From contig CALCNY010000046.1 of assembly GCA_937897585.1 (NCBI GenBank), forward strand, positions 1 through 15,836: a stretch of 15,836 nt of DNA, in the 5' to 3' direction. The notes beneath the pieces were generated by a model. That model worked only from the letters and a program-made list of their open reading frames with translations. It was not told where the DNA came from and made no database searches. Source of the DNA: an uncultured Chitinophagaceae bacterium. GTDB lineage: Bacteria; Bacteroidota; Bacteroidia; Chitinophagales; Chitinophagaceae. Positions 7,701 to 15,414 of this stretch are shown here, piece after piece. Position numbers and translations under genes: made by a program. Each line of letters starts with the position of its first letter. Position 1 is the stretch's first letter.

Positions 7701-10076
7701 TTGAAAACTAATTTTATTTTGTTATTTGCTTTATTTGCATTTTCAACAAGTTTCGCTCAGCAAAAGACCAATACAAAAAAACGATTTACAATTAGTGGTT
7801 ATATCCGCGACAAATCATCAGGAGAAACTCTAATAGGTGCTACACTTTCGATCAAGACTAGCTCAAAAGGAATTTCAAGCAATCAATACGGATTTTATTC
7901 AATCACCTTGGAAGCCGGCAAATACAATTTGCTTTGCACTTCTGTTGGTTACAAATCACAGTCTATTTCATTAGAATTAAATATGGATTCTGTAATGAAC
8001 ATCGACATGGAAAACGGTGTGGCATTATCACAGGAAGTTGTGGTTACAGCAAAAAAAAGAGATAATAATGTGAAGACTGCCCAAATGGGGAAAGTATCAT
8101 TACAAATTGAACAAATAAAATCTGTACCTGCATTTTTAGGTGAGGTCGATTTATTGAAAGTCGTGCAATTATTACCCGGCGTAAGAAATGCGGGAGAAGG
8201 CAGCGCAGGTATCTATGTAAGAGGAGGAGGCCCTGATCAGAATTTGATTTTGCTAGACGATGCAGTGGTTTATAATACCGGACACTTATTCGGATTCTTT
8301 TCTGTTTTTAATTCTGATGCCATTAAAAATGTAACCTTGATAAAAGGCGGAATGCCTGCCCAATATGGCGGACGTTTGTCAAGTGTTTTAGATGTTTCTA
8401 TGAAAGATGGTAACAATCAAAAACTACAAGTTGATGGTGGTATTGGTTTGATTGCTTCAAGAGTTTCAATTCAAGGTCCATTGAAAAAAGAAAAAGCTTC
8501 TTTTATCATTTCTGCAAGAAGAACTTATATCGATGCATTGACAAAGCCTTTTGTGAGCAAAACTAGTCAGTTCAGCGGTTCAGGATATTATTTCTATGAC
8601 CTCAATACTAAATTAAATTACAAATTCAGCGATAAAAACAGATTATTTCTAAGTGGATATTTTGGAAGAGATGTATTTGATTTTGTAAATGGACAACAAA
8701 GTTTGAATGTCAATATCCCTTGGGGAAATGCAACAGGTACCATTAGATGGAATCATGTATTCAGCAAGAAATTATTTGTAAACACAACTGCTCTTTATAA
8801 TGATTATAATTTCTCCTTTAAAGCCAATCAAAACAACTTTGATGTGAAGCTGGCTTCTGGTATTAAAGATGTAAGCATAAAACAAGATTATGATTTCTAT
8901 CCTTTTTCTAAACATAAAATAAAATTTGGTGCGGCTTACACATATCATCGATTCAAGCCTTCAATTGTAAGTGGCAAACAAGATTCTGTTGAATTTAATC
9001 CTGTAAATCCACAATTGAAATATGCTAATGAAGTTTCAGCTTACATTCAGGATGATTGGGAAATCAGTTCTAAGTTTCAAATCAATGGCGGACTTCGTTA
9101 CAGCATGTTTCAACAAATTGGGCCTTACAAATTATACCAAACAGATGCTAATGGAAACAAAATAGATAGCACTGTTTTTTCTGGTGGTAAACCTGTAAAA
9201 ACATATGGCGGATTGGAACCTCGGGTAACAATGCGATATTCTATTAATGATGAAACATCCATAAAAATGTCGGCCACACGTAATCTTCAGTTTATTCATT
9301 TGGTAAGTAATTCGGGATCGACATTACCTACAGATATTTGGGTTCCTAGCACTTATAAAGTGAAACCTCAATTAAGTTGGTTATATGCTGCTGGCTTATT
9401 TAAAAATTTCAAGAACAACATGTTTGAAACTTCAATTGAGTTTTATTACAAAGACATGCAAAATCAAATTGAATACAAAGAAGGCTATACACCCAACTCA
9501 TTGGATGATACCGAAAATTCTTTCGTGTTTGGAAAAGGATGGAGTTATGGTTCGGAATTGTATATCAACAAAGCAAAAGGGAAATTTACCGGCTGGATTG
9601 GATACACTTTAAGCTGGACTTGGAGAAAATTTGCTGATTTGAATTTTGGTGAAAAATATCCTGCTAAATACGACAGAAGAAACGATTTAAGTGTAGTTGG
9701 AATGTATGACTTGAATAAGAAATGGAAATTGTCAGCCACCTTTGTTTATGGAACCGGTAATGCTGCTACTTTGCCTGAAAGATTTTATATCATAGATGGA
9801 GTACTAACGCAAGAGTATAGCCGAATCAATCAATACAGATTGCCTTCTTATCACCGTCTTGATGTTGCAGCGATTCTAACTCCTAAGAAAAACGAAAACA
9901 GAAAATGGAAATCTGAATGGGTATTCAGCGTTTATAATGTGTACAATAGAAAAAATCCTTACTTCATTTACTTTGATCAAACAGGAAGTTTAGGTCAGGG
10001 TAATTTACAAATACAGGCGAAACAAGTTTCTATTTTCCCGGTAATTCCTTCGGTGACGTGGAATTTTAAATTTTAA
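7701..10076 (+). CDS. TonB-dependent outer-membrane receptor with N-terminal carboxypeptidase-like regulatory domain
   Basis: The product is a 791-residue beta-barrel receptor for TonB-driven uptake across the outer membrane; the substrate is unknown. A signal peptide (residues 1-19, cleavage after SFA) is followed by a carboxypeptidase-D regulatory-like beta-sandwich (about 28-105; SGYIRDKSSGETLIGATL). Then comes a plug domain (about 115-240; LPGVRNAGEGSAGIYVRGGG, DDAVVYNTGHLFGFFSVFN, GGMPAQYGGRLSSVLDV). The remainder is barrel strands ending in the aromatic C-terminus VTWNFKF. The length is ordinary for the non-SusC type, and no susD-like gene follows. The start must be TTG at 7701: it begins the signal peptide, the frame upstream has no ATG before the previous stop at 7668-7670, and the next in-frame ATG is far inside the protein. 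It lies 30 bases after the DUF3347-type gene. Confidence 0.93.
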   Translation: MKTNFILLFALFAFSTSFAQQKTNTKKRFTISGYIRDKSSGETLIGATLSIKTSSKGISSNQYGFYSITLEAGKYNLLCTSVGYKSQSISLELNMDSVMNIDMENGVALSQEVVVTAKKRDNNVKTAQMGKVSLQIEQIKSVPAFLGEVDLLKVVQLLPGVRNAGEGSAGIYVRGGGPDQNLILLDDAVVYNTGHLFGFFSVFNSDAIKNVTLIKGGMPAQYGGRLSSVLDVSMKDGNNQKLQVDGGIGLIASRVSIQGPLKKEKASFIISARRTYIDALTKPFVSKTSQFSGSGYYFYDLNTKLNYKFSDKNRLFLSGYFGRDVFDFVNGQQSLNVNIPWGNATGTIRWNHVFSKKLFVNTTALYNDYNFSFKANQNNFDVKLASGIKDVSIKQDYDFYPFSKHKIKFGAAYTYHRFKPSIVSGKQDSVEFNPVNPQLKYANEVSAYIQDDWEISSKFQINGGLRYSMFQQIGPYKLYQTDANGNKIDSTVFSGGKPVKTYGGLEPRVTMRYSINDETSIKMSATRNLQFIHLVSNSGSTLPTDIWVPSTYKVKPQLSWLYAAGLFKNFKNNMFETSIEFYYKDMQNQIEYKEGYTPNSLDDTENSFVFGKGWSYGSELYINKAKGKFTGWIGYTLSWTWRKFADLNFGEKYPAKYDRRNDLSVVGMYDLNKKWKLSATFVYGTGNAATLPERFYIIDGVLTQEYSRINQYRLPSYHRLDVAAILTPKKNENRKWKSEWVFSVYNVYNRKNPYFIYFDQTGSLGQGNLQIQAKQVSIFPVIPSVTWNFKF

Positions 10077-10080
10077 TTAT

Positions 10081-10111
10081 TAACCGCAGAGAATGGAGGT
10101 TATGATTTTTT
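10081..10111 (+). terminator. Weak candidate terminator after the receptor gene
   Basis: TAACC (10081-10085) can pair with GGTTA (10098-10102) over a 12-base loop, followed by TGATTTTTT. It lies 5 bases after the receptor stop. The stem is short and the loop large, so support is weak. Confidence 0.3.
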
Positions 10112-10131
10112 GCAGCGTTTTGTTTGCAAGG

Positions 10132-10154
10132 GAATTAGGGATTAGGGGATTAGG
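10132..10154. repeat. Short GATTAGG tandem repeat
   Basis: Three consecutive units, GAATTAGG, GATTAGGG and GATTAGG, lie in the gap between the convergent receptor and DUF1648 genes. This kind of G-rich 7-8-mer tandem is a low-complexity intergenic repeat, and no function is evident. Confidence 0.6.
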
Positions 10155-10223
10155 AATAAGAGAGCTGATGATTTTCTTAATTAAGTTTAAAGTCTTTATA
10201 AAATTCTGATATCAATTATTTTT

Positions 10224-10766
10224 TTACTCGCTTGAAGAGTTTTGATTTTTTACTTTTGATTTTTTAATTGTTAAAGCAGTATACACCGTATAAACCGTAG
10301 GTACCAAAATTGCTGCTTCCAAAATAAACACAAACCAAATATCCAATTTGGATTGCTTCACATGAGCGTCTTCTACAGTCTTAATAACGATATAAGAAAA
10401 AAGTACAGAGATTATAAATTGTAAGTATCTGATGAGGCGTGTTGCCATTTGGTATTGTCTTTCTGCATTCTCTGCTGTGATGGCAGTCATGTAATTGAAC
10501 TTGTGAGGATAACGATTGAGCCATCTCATTCCGAAAACGATAATCGTAACAATAGCAGGAATTAAGAAAATGGTTTTCTTTGAACCGTAATCATCAACAA
10601 TTCCGTTAGCACCATAATGAATTGGGATGATTTCAGGGAGAGATTTATAGTGATAGAGACAAAATCCCCACATGAAAAAAATGGTTAGCAATGCCACCAT
10701 TTCAAAAAAAATATCAATTGTTTTTTTTACAAGTAATATTTCAGGTCGGGGATATTCTTGCTTCAT
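10224..10766 (-). CDS. DUF1648-type integral membrane protein
   Basis: The product is a 180-residue membrane protein. After a short cytoplasmic start, a hydrophobic helix (about 20-38) leads into LPEIIPIHYGANGIVDDYGSK (43-63), which matches the DUF1648 pattern of LP-x-x-IP-x-H-(Y/F)-x-x-x-G-x-x-D-x-x-G-(S/P)-K. Further membrane helices follow at about 65-82, 110-130 and 142-165. The C-terminus is polar and Lys/Ser-rich. DUF1648 occurs in SdpI-like immunity proteins and in many uncharacterised membrane proteins; this protein is short and no bacteriocin gene is nearby, so an immunity role is not supported. The ATG is 6 bases after the stop of the secreted-protein gene upstream, so the two genes are co-transcribed. 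Confidence 0.85.
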   Translation of the reverse strand: MKQEYPRPEILLVKKTIDIFFEMVALLTIFFMWGFCLYHYKSLPEIIPIHYGANGIVDDYGSKKTIFLIPAIVTIIVFGMRWLNRYPHKFNYMTAITAENAERQYQMATRLIRYLQFIISVLFSYIVIKTVEDAHVKQSKLDIWFVFILEAAILVPTVYTVYTALTIKKSKVKNQNSSSE

Positions 10767-10772
10767 GAAAAA

Positions 10773-11840
10773 TTATTTTGGAGCTTTATGTATAAACCTG
10801 ATGACGCCACTTTTTTCAAGATCGGAGGTAATTCTAACTTCATAGCGATTAGGCCCATCCGTTACAACCATCAATGCAGTGTTCGGTGCAATGGTGCCTA
10901 AGTTTTCGGCATACATAACCAATTCGTTTACTTGGTTTCCATCATCAACATTTAAATTCAAAGAAATGGCTTTTGTGGTTAGTCTTTTATTAGAAAGCAA
11001 TAAATCACCATTATAAATAAGTGAAATGCTATCCCCATCTACTTCACCATTATCGTATAAATCAATTTTTACGATTTTACTTTCTACTTCGATTGTTTTT
11101 AAAATTGTGGTTTTTCTTTTTTCAAGTTTGAAATCGGAATCGTTGGATTTGATTGGCTTGGTTTTTTCTTCCTCTTCGATTGATTTATTTTCAGTTGCTG
11201 AAACGTCTTTTTCAGATTTTACGACTGCGTTGTTGAGTTCTTTTTTAGGACTAAATTTCATTTTAACATCAGCAGTGTTCAATTTGTCTTTGGGTGTAAC
11301 CAATGCTTTGGATTGATTAATTTGAGTTTTATTTATACTTACTGGTTTATTGAGATTTGCATAAGCATTGGGATAATTACTGGCCAAAGATCTTCTTGTT
11401 AGTTTCGTAATACCAAAACCGCAAGTTCCCTCTTGATTGGGAGCGGGAACCCAATTGCCCTCTAGCGTTTCAACATCTCCTTGTTTGAAATAAGTTAGTT
11501 TATGAACTTGATAGCAATTTCTGATATTACTGGGGATGTTGGTTTTTGTGCGGAGAATTTCACGGATTTCAATATATTTTTTCTTGAAGTCTATATTGCC
11601 TTCCACTTTACAAATGGTATAAAATCGCTTTCCAGCCTCAGTGAAGTAGGTATAAGATGATCCATTTACTTTGTCTCCTTTCACATCGATTTCAAGGACA
11701 TATTCGCATTTGTCTTCGTAAAAATTTCCTGCAGGTGCGCTTTTATCAACAAACTCACCTTTCCATTGCCCAACAAAATTTTGCGAAATGCCACGTAAAC
11801 AGCAAAAAATTGAAATTAGAAATAGAAAAAACTTGCCCAT
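10773..11840 (-). CDS. Secreted two-domain protein of unknown function
   Basis: The product is 355 residues from the ATG at 11840. A signal peptide (MGKFFLFLISIFCCLRGISQ) precedes FVGQWKGEF. An N-terminal, probably beta-rich domain (about 21-148) contains four to five Cys (KCEY, TICK, RNCYQ, GTCGFG) that could form disulfides. A low-complexity Lys/Glu/Ser/Asn linker follows (about 150-245). The C-terminal domain (about 253-351) has IVKIDLYDNGEVDGDSISL, a strand-rich middle and ELVMYAENLGTIAPNTALMVV. I recall similar C-terminal domains in unnamed Bacteroidota exported proteins, but I cannot give a function. An upstream TTG at 11861 would add seven residues; I prefer the ATG because it starts directly on the signal peptide and the TTG would sit almost on the -7 element. 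The lead position in the pair with the DUF1648 gene suggests an envelope-related role. Confidence 0.82.
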   Translation of the reverse strand: MGKFFLFLISIFCCLRGISQNFVGQWKGEFVDKSAPAGNFYEDKCEYVLEIDVKGDKVNGSSYTYFTEAGKRFYTICKVEGNIDFKKKYIEIREILRTKTNIPSNIRNCYQVHKLTYFKQGDVETLEGNWVPAPNQEGTCGFGITKLTRRSLASNYPNAYANLNKPVSINKTQINQSKALVTPKDKLNTADVKMKFSPKKELNNAVVKSEKDVSATENKSIEEEEKTKPIKSNDSDFKLEKRKTTILKTIEVESKIVKIDLYDNGEVDGDSISLIYNGDLLLSNKRLTTKAISLNLNVDDGNQVNELVMYAENLGTIAPNTALMVVTDGPNRYEVRITSDLEKSGVIRFIHKAPK

Positions 11841-11863
11841 AATGTTATAAAATTTTACCAATG

Positions 11864-11871
11864 CAAAAATA
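11864..11871 (-). promoter_or_regulatory. Bacteroidota-type promoter for the secreted-protein/DUF1648 pair
   Basis: On the minus strand TATTTTTG matches TAnnTTTG, 23 bases before the ATG at 11840. TTTG at 11891-11888 could be the -33 element, with 16 bases between, one short of the usual range. Confidence 0.5.
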
Positions 11872-11928
11872 ATAATGATTTCTCTCTCAAAATATAATCT
11901 AATGATAGGGTATTCGCCAAGAGTTCGT

Positions 11929-11936
11929 TAAATTTG
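11929..11936 (+). promoter_or_regulatory. Bacteroidota-type -7 element for thrS-infC
   Basis: TAAATTTG matches TAnnTTTG exactly and lies 26 bases before the thrS ATG. No clear -33 TTTG is visible. The leader is too short for a T-box or a folded thrS operator of the E. coli kind. Confidence 0.55.
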
Positions 11937-11962
11937 CAACTCAAATCTGAATATAAATTACG

Positions 11963-13897
11963 ATGATAAAGATAACATTACCTGATGGTTCTGTAAGAGA
12001 ATATGCAGCAGGTTCAACAAGTATGGATGTAGCTAAATCAATCAGTGAAGGTTTGGCAAGGAAAGTTTTGGCTGCTAGTGTAAATGGTGAAGTATGGGAT
12101 ATGAACCGTCCGATTCATGCTGATGCGAATTTTAAATTACTTACATGGGATGATGCTGAAGGTAAAAATACATTCTGGCATTCGTCTGCTCATTTGATGG
12201 CGGAAGCGGTTCAAGATAGTTTTCCTCATGCTAAATTTTGGGTTGGGCCGGCATTAGACAAAGGGTTTTATTATGACATCGACCTTGGTGACTCCAAAAT
12301 GACGGAGGATGATTTGCAAACATTGGAGAAAAAAATGAACGAGCTGGCTAAACAAAACAATGCCTTTTTACGTAAGGCAATGCCAAAAGCCGAAGCCATT
12401 CAATACTTTACAGAAAAAGGTGATGAATACAAACTTGATCTGTTGACAAATCTCAATGACGGAGAAATTACATTTTATACTCAAGGTGGATTTACCGATT
12501 TATGCAGAGGCCCTCATATTCCTAACACCGGTTTTATAAAAGCGATTAAATTAACCAGTTTAGCCGGTGCTTACTGGAAAGGAAATGAAAAAAACAAACA
12601 ACTCACTCGAATTTACGGAGTTACTTTCCCAAATCAGAAAGAACTAGACGAATACTTATTGATGCTCGAAGAAGCAAAGAAAAGAGACCATAGAAAATTA
12701 GGAAAAGAATTGGGCATTTTCACCATGGATGATATGGTTGGACAAGGCTTGCCTTTGTGGTTGCCAAATGGTGGTATAGTAATTGAAGAGCTTGAAAAAT
12801 TAGCAAAAGAAACCGAATCAGCAGCAGGATATAAAAGGGTAGTAACGCCACATATCGCTAAGGAAGAAATGTATTTAACCAGCGGACATTTGCCTTACTA
12901 TGCTGATAGTATGTTTCCTCCCATGGAATTGGATGGTACAAAATATTATCTACGTGCGATGAATTGTCCTCACCATCATAAAATTTTTGATGCTGAACCT
13001 AAAAGTTATAAGGATTTACCTTTCCGTATTGCTGAATATGGAACTTGCTATAGATATGAACAAAGTGGTGAATTATTTGGGTTGATGAGAGTAAGATGTT
13101 TGCATATGAACGATGCTCATATTTATTGCAGTAAAGAACAGTTTGCAGATGAATTCAGAGCGGTAAATGAAATGTATTTAAAGTATTTTAAGATTTTTGG
13201 TATTGACAAATATGTAATGAGATTGAGTTTGCATGAACCTTCCAAAAGAGGACAGAAATATATTGATGCGCCAGAATTGTGGGAACAAACTGAAGCTATG
13301 GTTCGTGAAACATTGATTGAATCTAATATTCCATTTATAGAGGTTCAAGATGAAGCAGCATTCTACGGCCCTAAAATTGACGTTCAGATTTGGAGTGCTA
13401 TTGGAAGAGAATTTACATTAGCAACCAATCAAGTTGACTTCAATAGTGGAAACAAATTCAAGCTTTCATATACTACTCAAAATAATAGCACAGATGTACC
13501 TTTAATCATACATCGTGCGCCTTTAGGAACTCACGAAAGATTTATTGGTTTTTTACTTGAGCATTATGCTGGAAAATTTCCAACTTGGTTAGCTCCATTA
13601 CAAGTAAAAGTATTGCCAATCAGCGATAAATTTATGGACTATTCAAATTTGGTTTTAAATGCTTTGAAAAAAGCTGGAATCAGAGCTGAAATTGATGACA
13701 GAAACGAAAAAATCGGCAAAAAAATCAGAGATACAGAAATGATGAAAGTGCCATATATGCTGGTAATAGGGGAAAAGGAGATGAATGACAAATGTGTTTC
13801 AATTCGCAGACAAGGGAAAGGCGATTTAGGTTCGAAAGAGCTTTTGTCGTTTGTAAACGAATTATCAGAGGAAATTTCAGAAAGAAGAGGAGAATAA
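11963..13897 (+). CDS. thrS: Threonyl-tRNA synthetase (ThrRS)
   Basis: The product, at 644 residues, is a full-length class II synthetase that charges tRNA-Thr and clears mischarged serine. It has an N-terminal TGS domain (about 1-60). The editing domain has HSSAH (His73, His77) and CRGPH (Cys181, His185), so proofreading looks intact. The catalytic core contains the predicted zinc ligands Cys335 (in RAMNCPHH), His386 (in NDAHIYC) and His517 (in IIHRAP). It also holds the motif 2 stretch YRYEQSGELFGLMRVR and motif 3 HRAPLGTHERF. The anticodon-binding domain follows (about 545-640), with PISDKFMDYS and DDRNEKIGKKIRD. All expected parts are present and there is no sign of disruption. infC follows after 56 bases, the usual order in bacteria. 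Confidence 0.98.
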   Translation: MIKITLPDGSVREYAAGSTSMDVAKSISEGLARKVLAASVNGEVWDMNRPIHADANFKLLTWDDAEGKNTFWHSSAHLMAEAVQDSFPHAKFWVGPALDKGFYYDIDLGDSKMTEDDLQTLEKKMNELAKQNNAFLRKAMPKAEAIQYFTEKGDEYKLDLLTNLNDGEITFYTQGGFTDLCRGPHIPNTGFIKAIKLTSLAGAYWKGNEKNKQLTRIYGVTFPNQKELDEYLLMLEEAKKRDHRKLGKELGIFTMDDMVGQGLPLWLPNGGIVIEELEKLAKETESAAGYKRVVTPHIAKEEMYLTSGHLPYYADSMFPPMELDGTKYYLRAMNCPHHHKIFDAEPKSYKDLPFRIAEYGTCYRYEQSGELFGLMRVRCLHMNDAHIYCSKEQFADEFRAVNEMYLKYFKIFGIDKYVMRLSLHEPSKRGQKYIDAPELWEQTEAMVRETLIESNIPFIEVQDEAAFYGPKIDVQIWSAIGREFTLATNQVDFNSGNKFKLSYTTQNNSTDVPLIIHRAPLGTHERFIGFLLEHYAGKFPTWLAPLQVKVLPISDKFMDYSNLVLNALKKAGIRAEIDDRNEKIGKKIRDTEMMKVPYMLVIGEKEMNDKCVSIRRQGKGDLGSKELLSFVNELSEEISERRGE

Positions 13898-13953
13898 GAA
13901 AATTTGTCCTTAATTTTAACCGATAAAAATAAATTGTAAATCAAATCTTTTAA

Positions 13954-14601
13954 ATGGCATTTCCACCAAGACCACCCAGGGGCGCATTTAATCCCCGTTT
14001 CAAAAAAGAACAACAACAGGAACATCGTACCAACTACATGATAAAAGTGCCTGAAGTAAGGCTAGTTGGAGAAAATTTAGAACCCGGTATTTACCCAACT
14101 CCTGACGCAATGAAAATCGCTCAGGGACAAGGCCTCGACCTTGTAGAAATTTCTCCTGGAGCCAATCCTCCTGTTTGTAAAATCATTGACTACAACAAGT
14201 TTTTATACTACGAGAAGAAGAAGAAGAAAGAAATGAAAGCGAAAGCCAAAACCAGTGAGGTTAAGGAAATTCGTTTTACTCCAAATACTGATGACCATGA
14301 TTTTGAATTTAAAGTAAAACATGCTGAGAAATTTCTTCTTGATGGAGATAAAGTAAAAGCTCATGTGCAATTTAAAGGAAGAGCCATCATGTTTAAAGAA
14401 AGAGGAGAGTTGCTCTTGCTTAAATTTGCCGATCGATTAAAAGAAGTTGGTGCTTTGGAAGGCCTGCCTAAAATGGAAGGAAAAAGAATGCTGGTGATGT
14501 TTGCGCCAAAAGCACAACAAAAACAAAAGAAAGGTTCAGAATTAGGTAAGTTGGTAGAAAAGAAAACAGAGGAGAAACCTGAAGAAAAGCCTGAAGCATA
14601 A
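13954..14601 (+). CDS. infC: Translation initiation factor IF-3
   Basis: The product, at 215 residues, binds the 30S subunit, prevents early 50S joining and checks the start codon and initiator tRNA. The N-terminal domain has VRLVGENLEPGIYPTPDAMK and GLDLVEISPGANPPVCKIIDYNKF. A Lys-rich linker (YEKKKKKEMKAKAK) connects to the C-terminal domain (EIRFTPNTDDHDFEFKVKHA, VKAHVQFKGRAIMF, MLVMFAPK). The family core is extended by a Pro/Arg-rich N-terminus of about 30 residues and a Lys/Glu-rich C-terminal tail. The start is a normal ATG, unlike the AUU used by E. coli infC for autoregulation, so that feedback loop is not indicated here. A strong terminator follows directly, and the usual rpmI and rplT are absent. 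Confidence 0.97.
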   Translation: MAFPPRPPRGAFNPRFKKEQQQEHRTNYMIKVPEVRLVGENLEPGIYPTPDAMKIAQGQGLDLVEISPGANPPVCKIIDYNKFLYYEKKKKKEMKAKAKTSEVKEIRFTPNTDDHDFEFKVKHAEKFLLDGDKVKAHVQFKGRAIMFKERGELLLLKFADRLKEVGALEGLPKMEGKRMLVMFAPKAQQKQKKGSELGKLVEKKTEEKPEEKPEA

Positions 14602-14622
14602 CAATCAAACACAATTTCATAT

Positions 14623-14652
14623 AAAAGCTGTCTTTACGAAGATGGCTTTTTT
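14623..14652 (+). terminator. Intrinsic terminator after infC
   Basis: The stem AAAAGCTGTCTT (14623-14634) pairs with AAGATGGCTTTT (14639-14650). It closes a TACG tetraloop of the stable UNCG class and is followed by further T residues to 14652. Two of the twelve pairs are G-U wobbles, so it is stable only as a + strand transcript, as expected for infC. It lies 21 bases after the infC stop. Confidence 0.85.
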
Positions 14653-14673
14653 AATTTCTATAAATCAATTACT

Positions 14674-15414
14674 TTGGATATAAGTTTAAATAAATACATC
14701 AGCGACTCCGGTTTTTGTAGTCGACGTGAAGCAGATAAATACATTGAAGAATGCAGGGTTACAATAAATGGACAAGATGCTTTTAAAGGTAACCGTGTCA
14801 TGCAAGGCGATGATGTAAGAATTGATGGCGAACCAATAAGAAAGAAAAAGTCTGCTTCGGTTTATATTGCTTTTAATAAGCCGAAGGGAGTTACATGCAC
14901 TACTGATACTAAAGACAAAACAAATATCATCGATTTTATTAATTACAAGTCAAGAATTTTTCCAATTGGAAGGCTCGACAAATTATCAGACGGATTGATC
15001 TTTTTAACCAATGATGGTGATATAGTCAATAAAATTCTTAGAGCAGGCAATGGACATGAGAAAGAATATATTGTTACAGTTGATAAACCGATTACACAAG
15101 ATTTTATACAACAAATGCGAAATGGAGTGAAAATTTTAGGCACTACTACTAACAAATGTTTTGTAAAACAGGAAGGAGATAAAAAATTCAGAATTATTTT
15201 GACACAAGGACTTAACCGTCAAATCAGAAGGATGTGCGAAACATTGGGTTATAAAGTGGTTTCACTTACCAGAATTAGAATAATGAACTTCACATTAAGC
15301 AATATCGCTCCGGGAAAATGGCGCTATTTCACTCCAGCAGAATTAAACACCATACAAGAAATGGTAAAATTCAGCAGTAAAACTGAAAATAATGAAGATG
15401 GATTTGGTGAGTAA
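14674..15414 (+). CDS. rluF: 23S rRNA pseudouridine synthase, RluF-like
   Basis: The product is a 246-residue RsuA/RluB/E/F-family enzyme that converts a uridine of 23S rRNA to pseudouridine (U2604 in E. coli RluF). It starts with an S4 RNA-binding domain (SLNKYISDSGFCSRREADKY). The catalytic domain follows, with NKPKGVTCTT, FPIGRLDKLSDGLIFLTNDG (Asp102 in GRLDK is the predicted nucleophile), NKILRAGNGHEKEY and GLNRQIRRMCETLGYKV. The spacing and the VNKILRAGN-HEKEY-x-VTVDKPIT stretch match E. coli RluF better than RsuA or RluB. The start is TTG: the S4 domain begins within five residues of it, and the first ATG downstream is inside that domain (Met43). A non-standard ATT start slightly upstream cannot be excluded. 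The infC terminator separates it from infC, so it needs its own promoter or read-through. Confidence 0.93.
   Translation: MDISLNKYISDSGFCSRREADKYIEECRVTINGQDAFKGNRVMQGDDVRIDGEPIRKKKSASVYIAFNKPKGVTCTTDTKDKTNIIDFINYKSRIFPIGRLDKLSDGLIFLTNDGDIVNKILRAGNGHEKEYIVTVDKPITQDFIQQMRNGVKILGTTTNKCFVKQEGDKKFRIILTQGLNRQIRRMCETLGYKVVSLTRIRIMNFTLSNIAPGKWRYFTPAELNTIQEMVKFSSKTENNEDGFGE

Noticed and set aside
10224..10766. SdpI-type bacteriocin immunity protein
   Set aside because: Only the DUF1648 motif is shared; no toxin, SdpR-like regulator or C-terminal SdpI domain is present.
11838..11861. Upstream TTG start (11861) for the secreted-protein gene
   Set aside because: It lies two bases from the predicted -7 element, and the ATG at 11840 begins exactly at a good signal peptide.
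13639..14025. 128-codon minus-strand reading frame across the thrS/infC junction
   Set aside because: It lies antisense to two certain genes, and its Phe/Ser/Leu-rich translation is typical of a shadow frame of AT-rich coding DNA.
14670..14676. TACTTTG as a promoter -7 element for rluF
   Set aside because: One base is missing from TAnnTTTG, and transcription would begin downstream of the TTG start codon.
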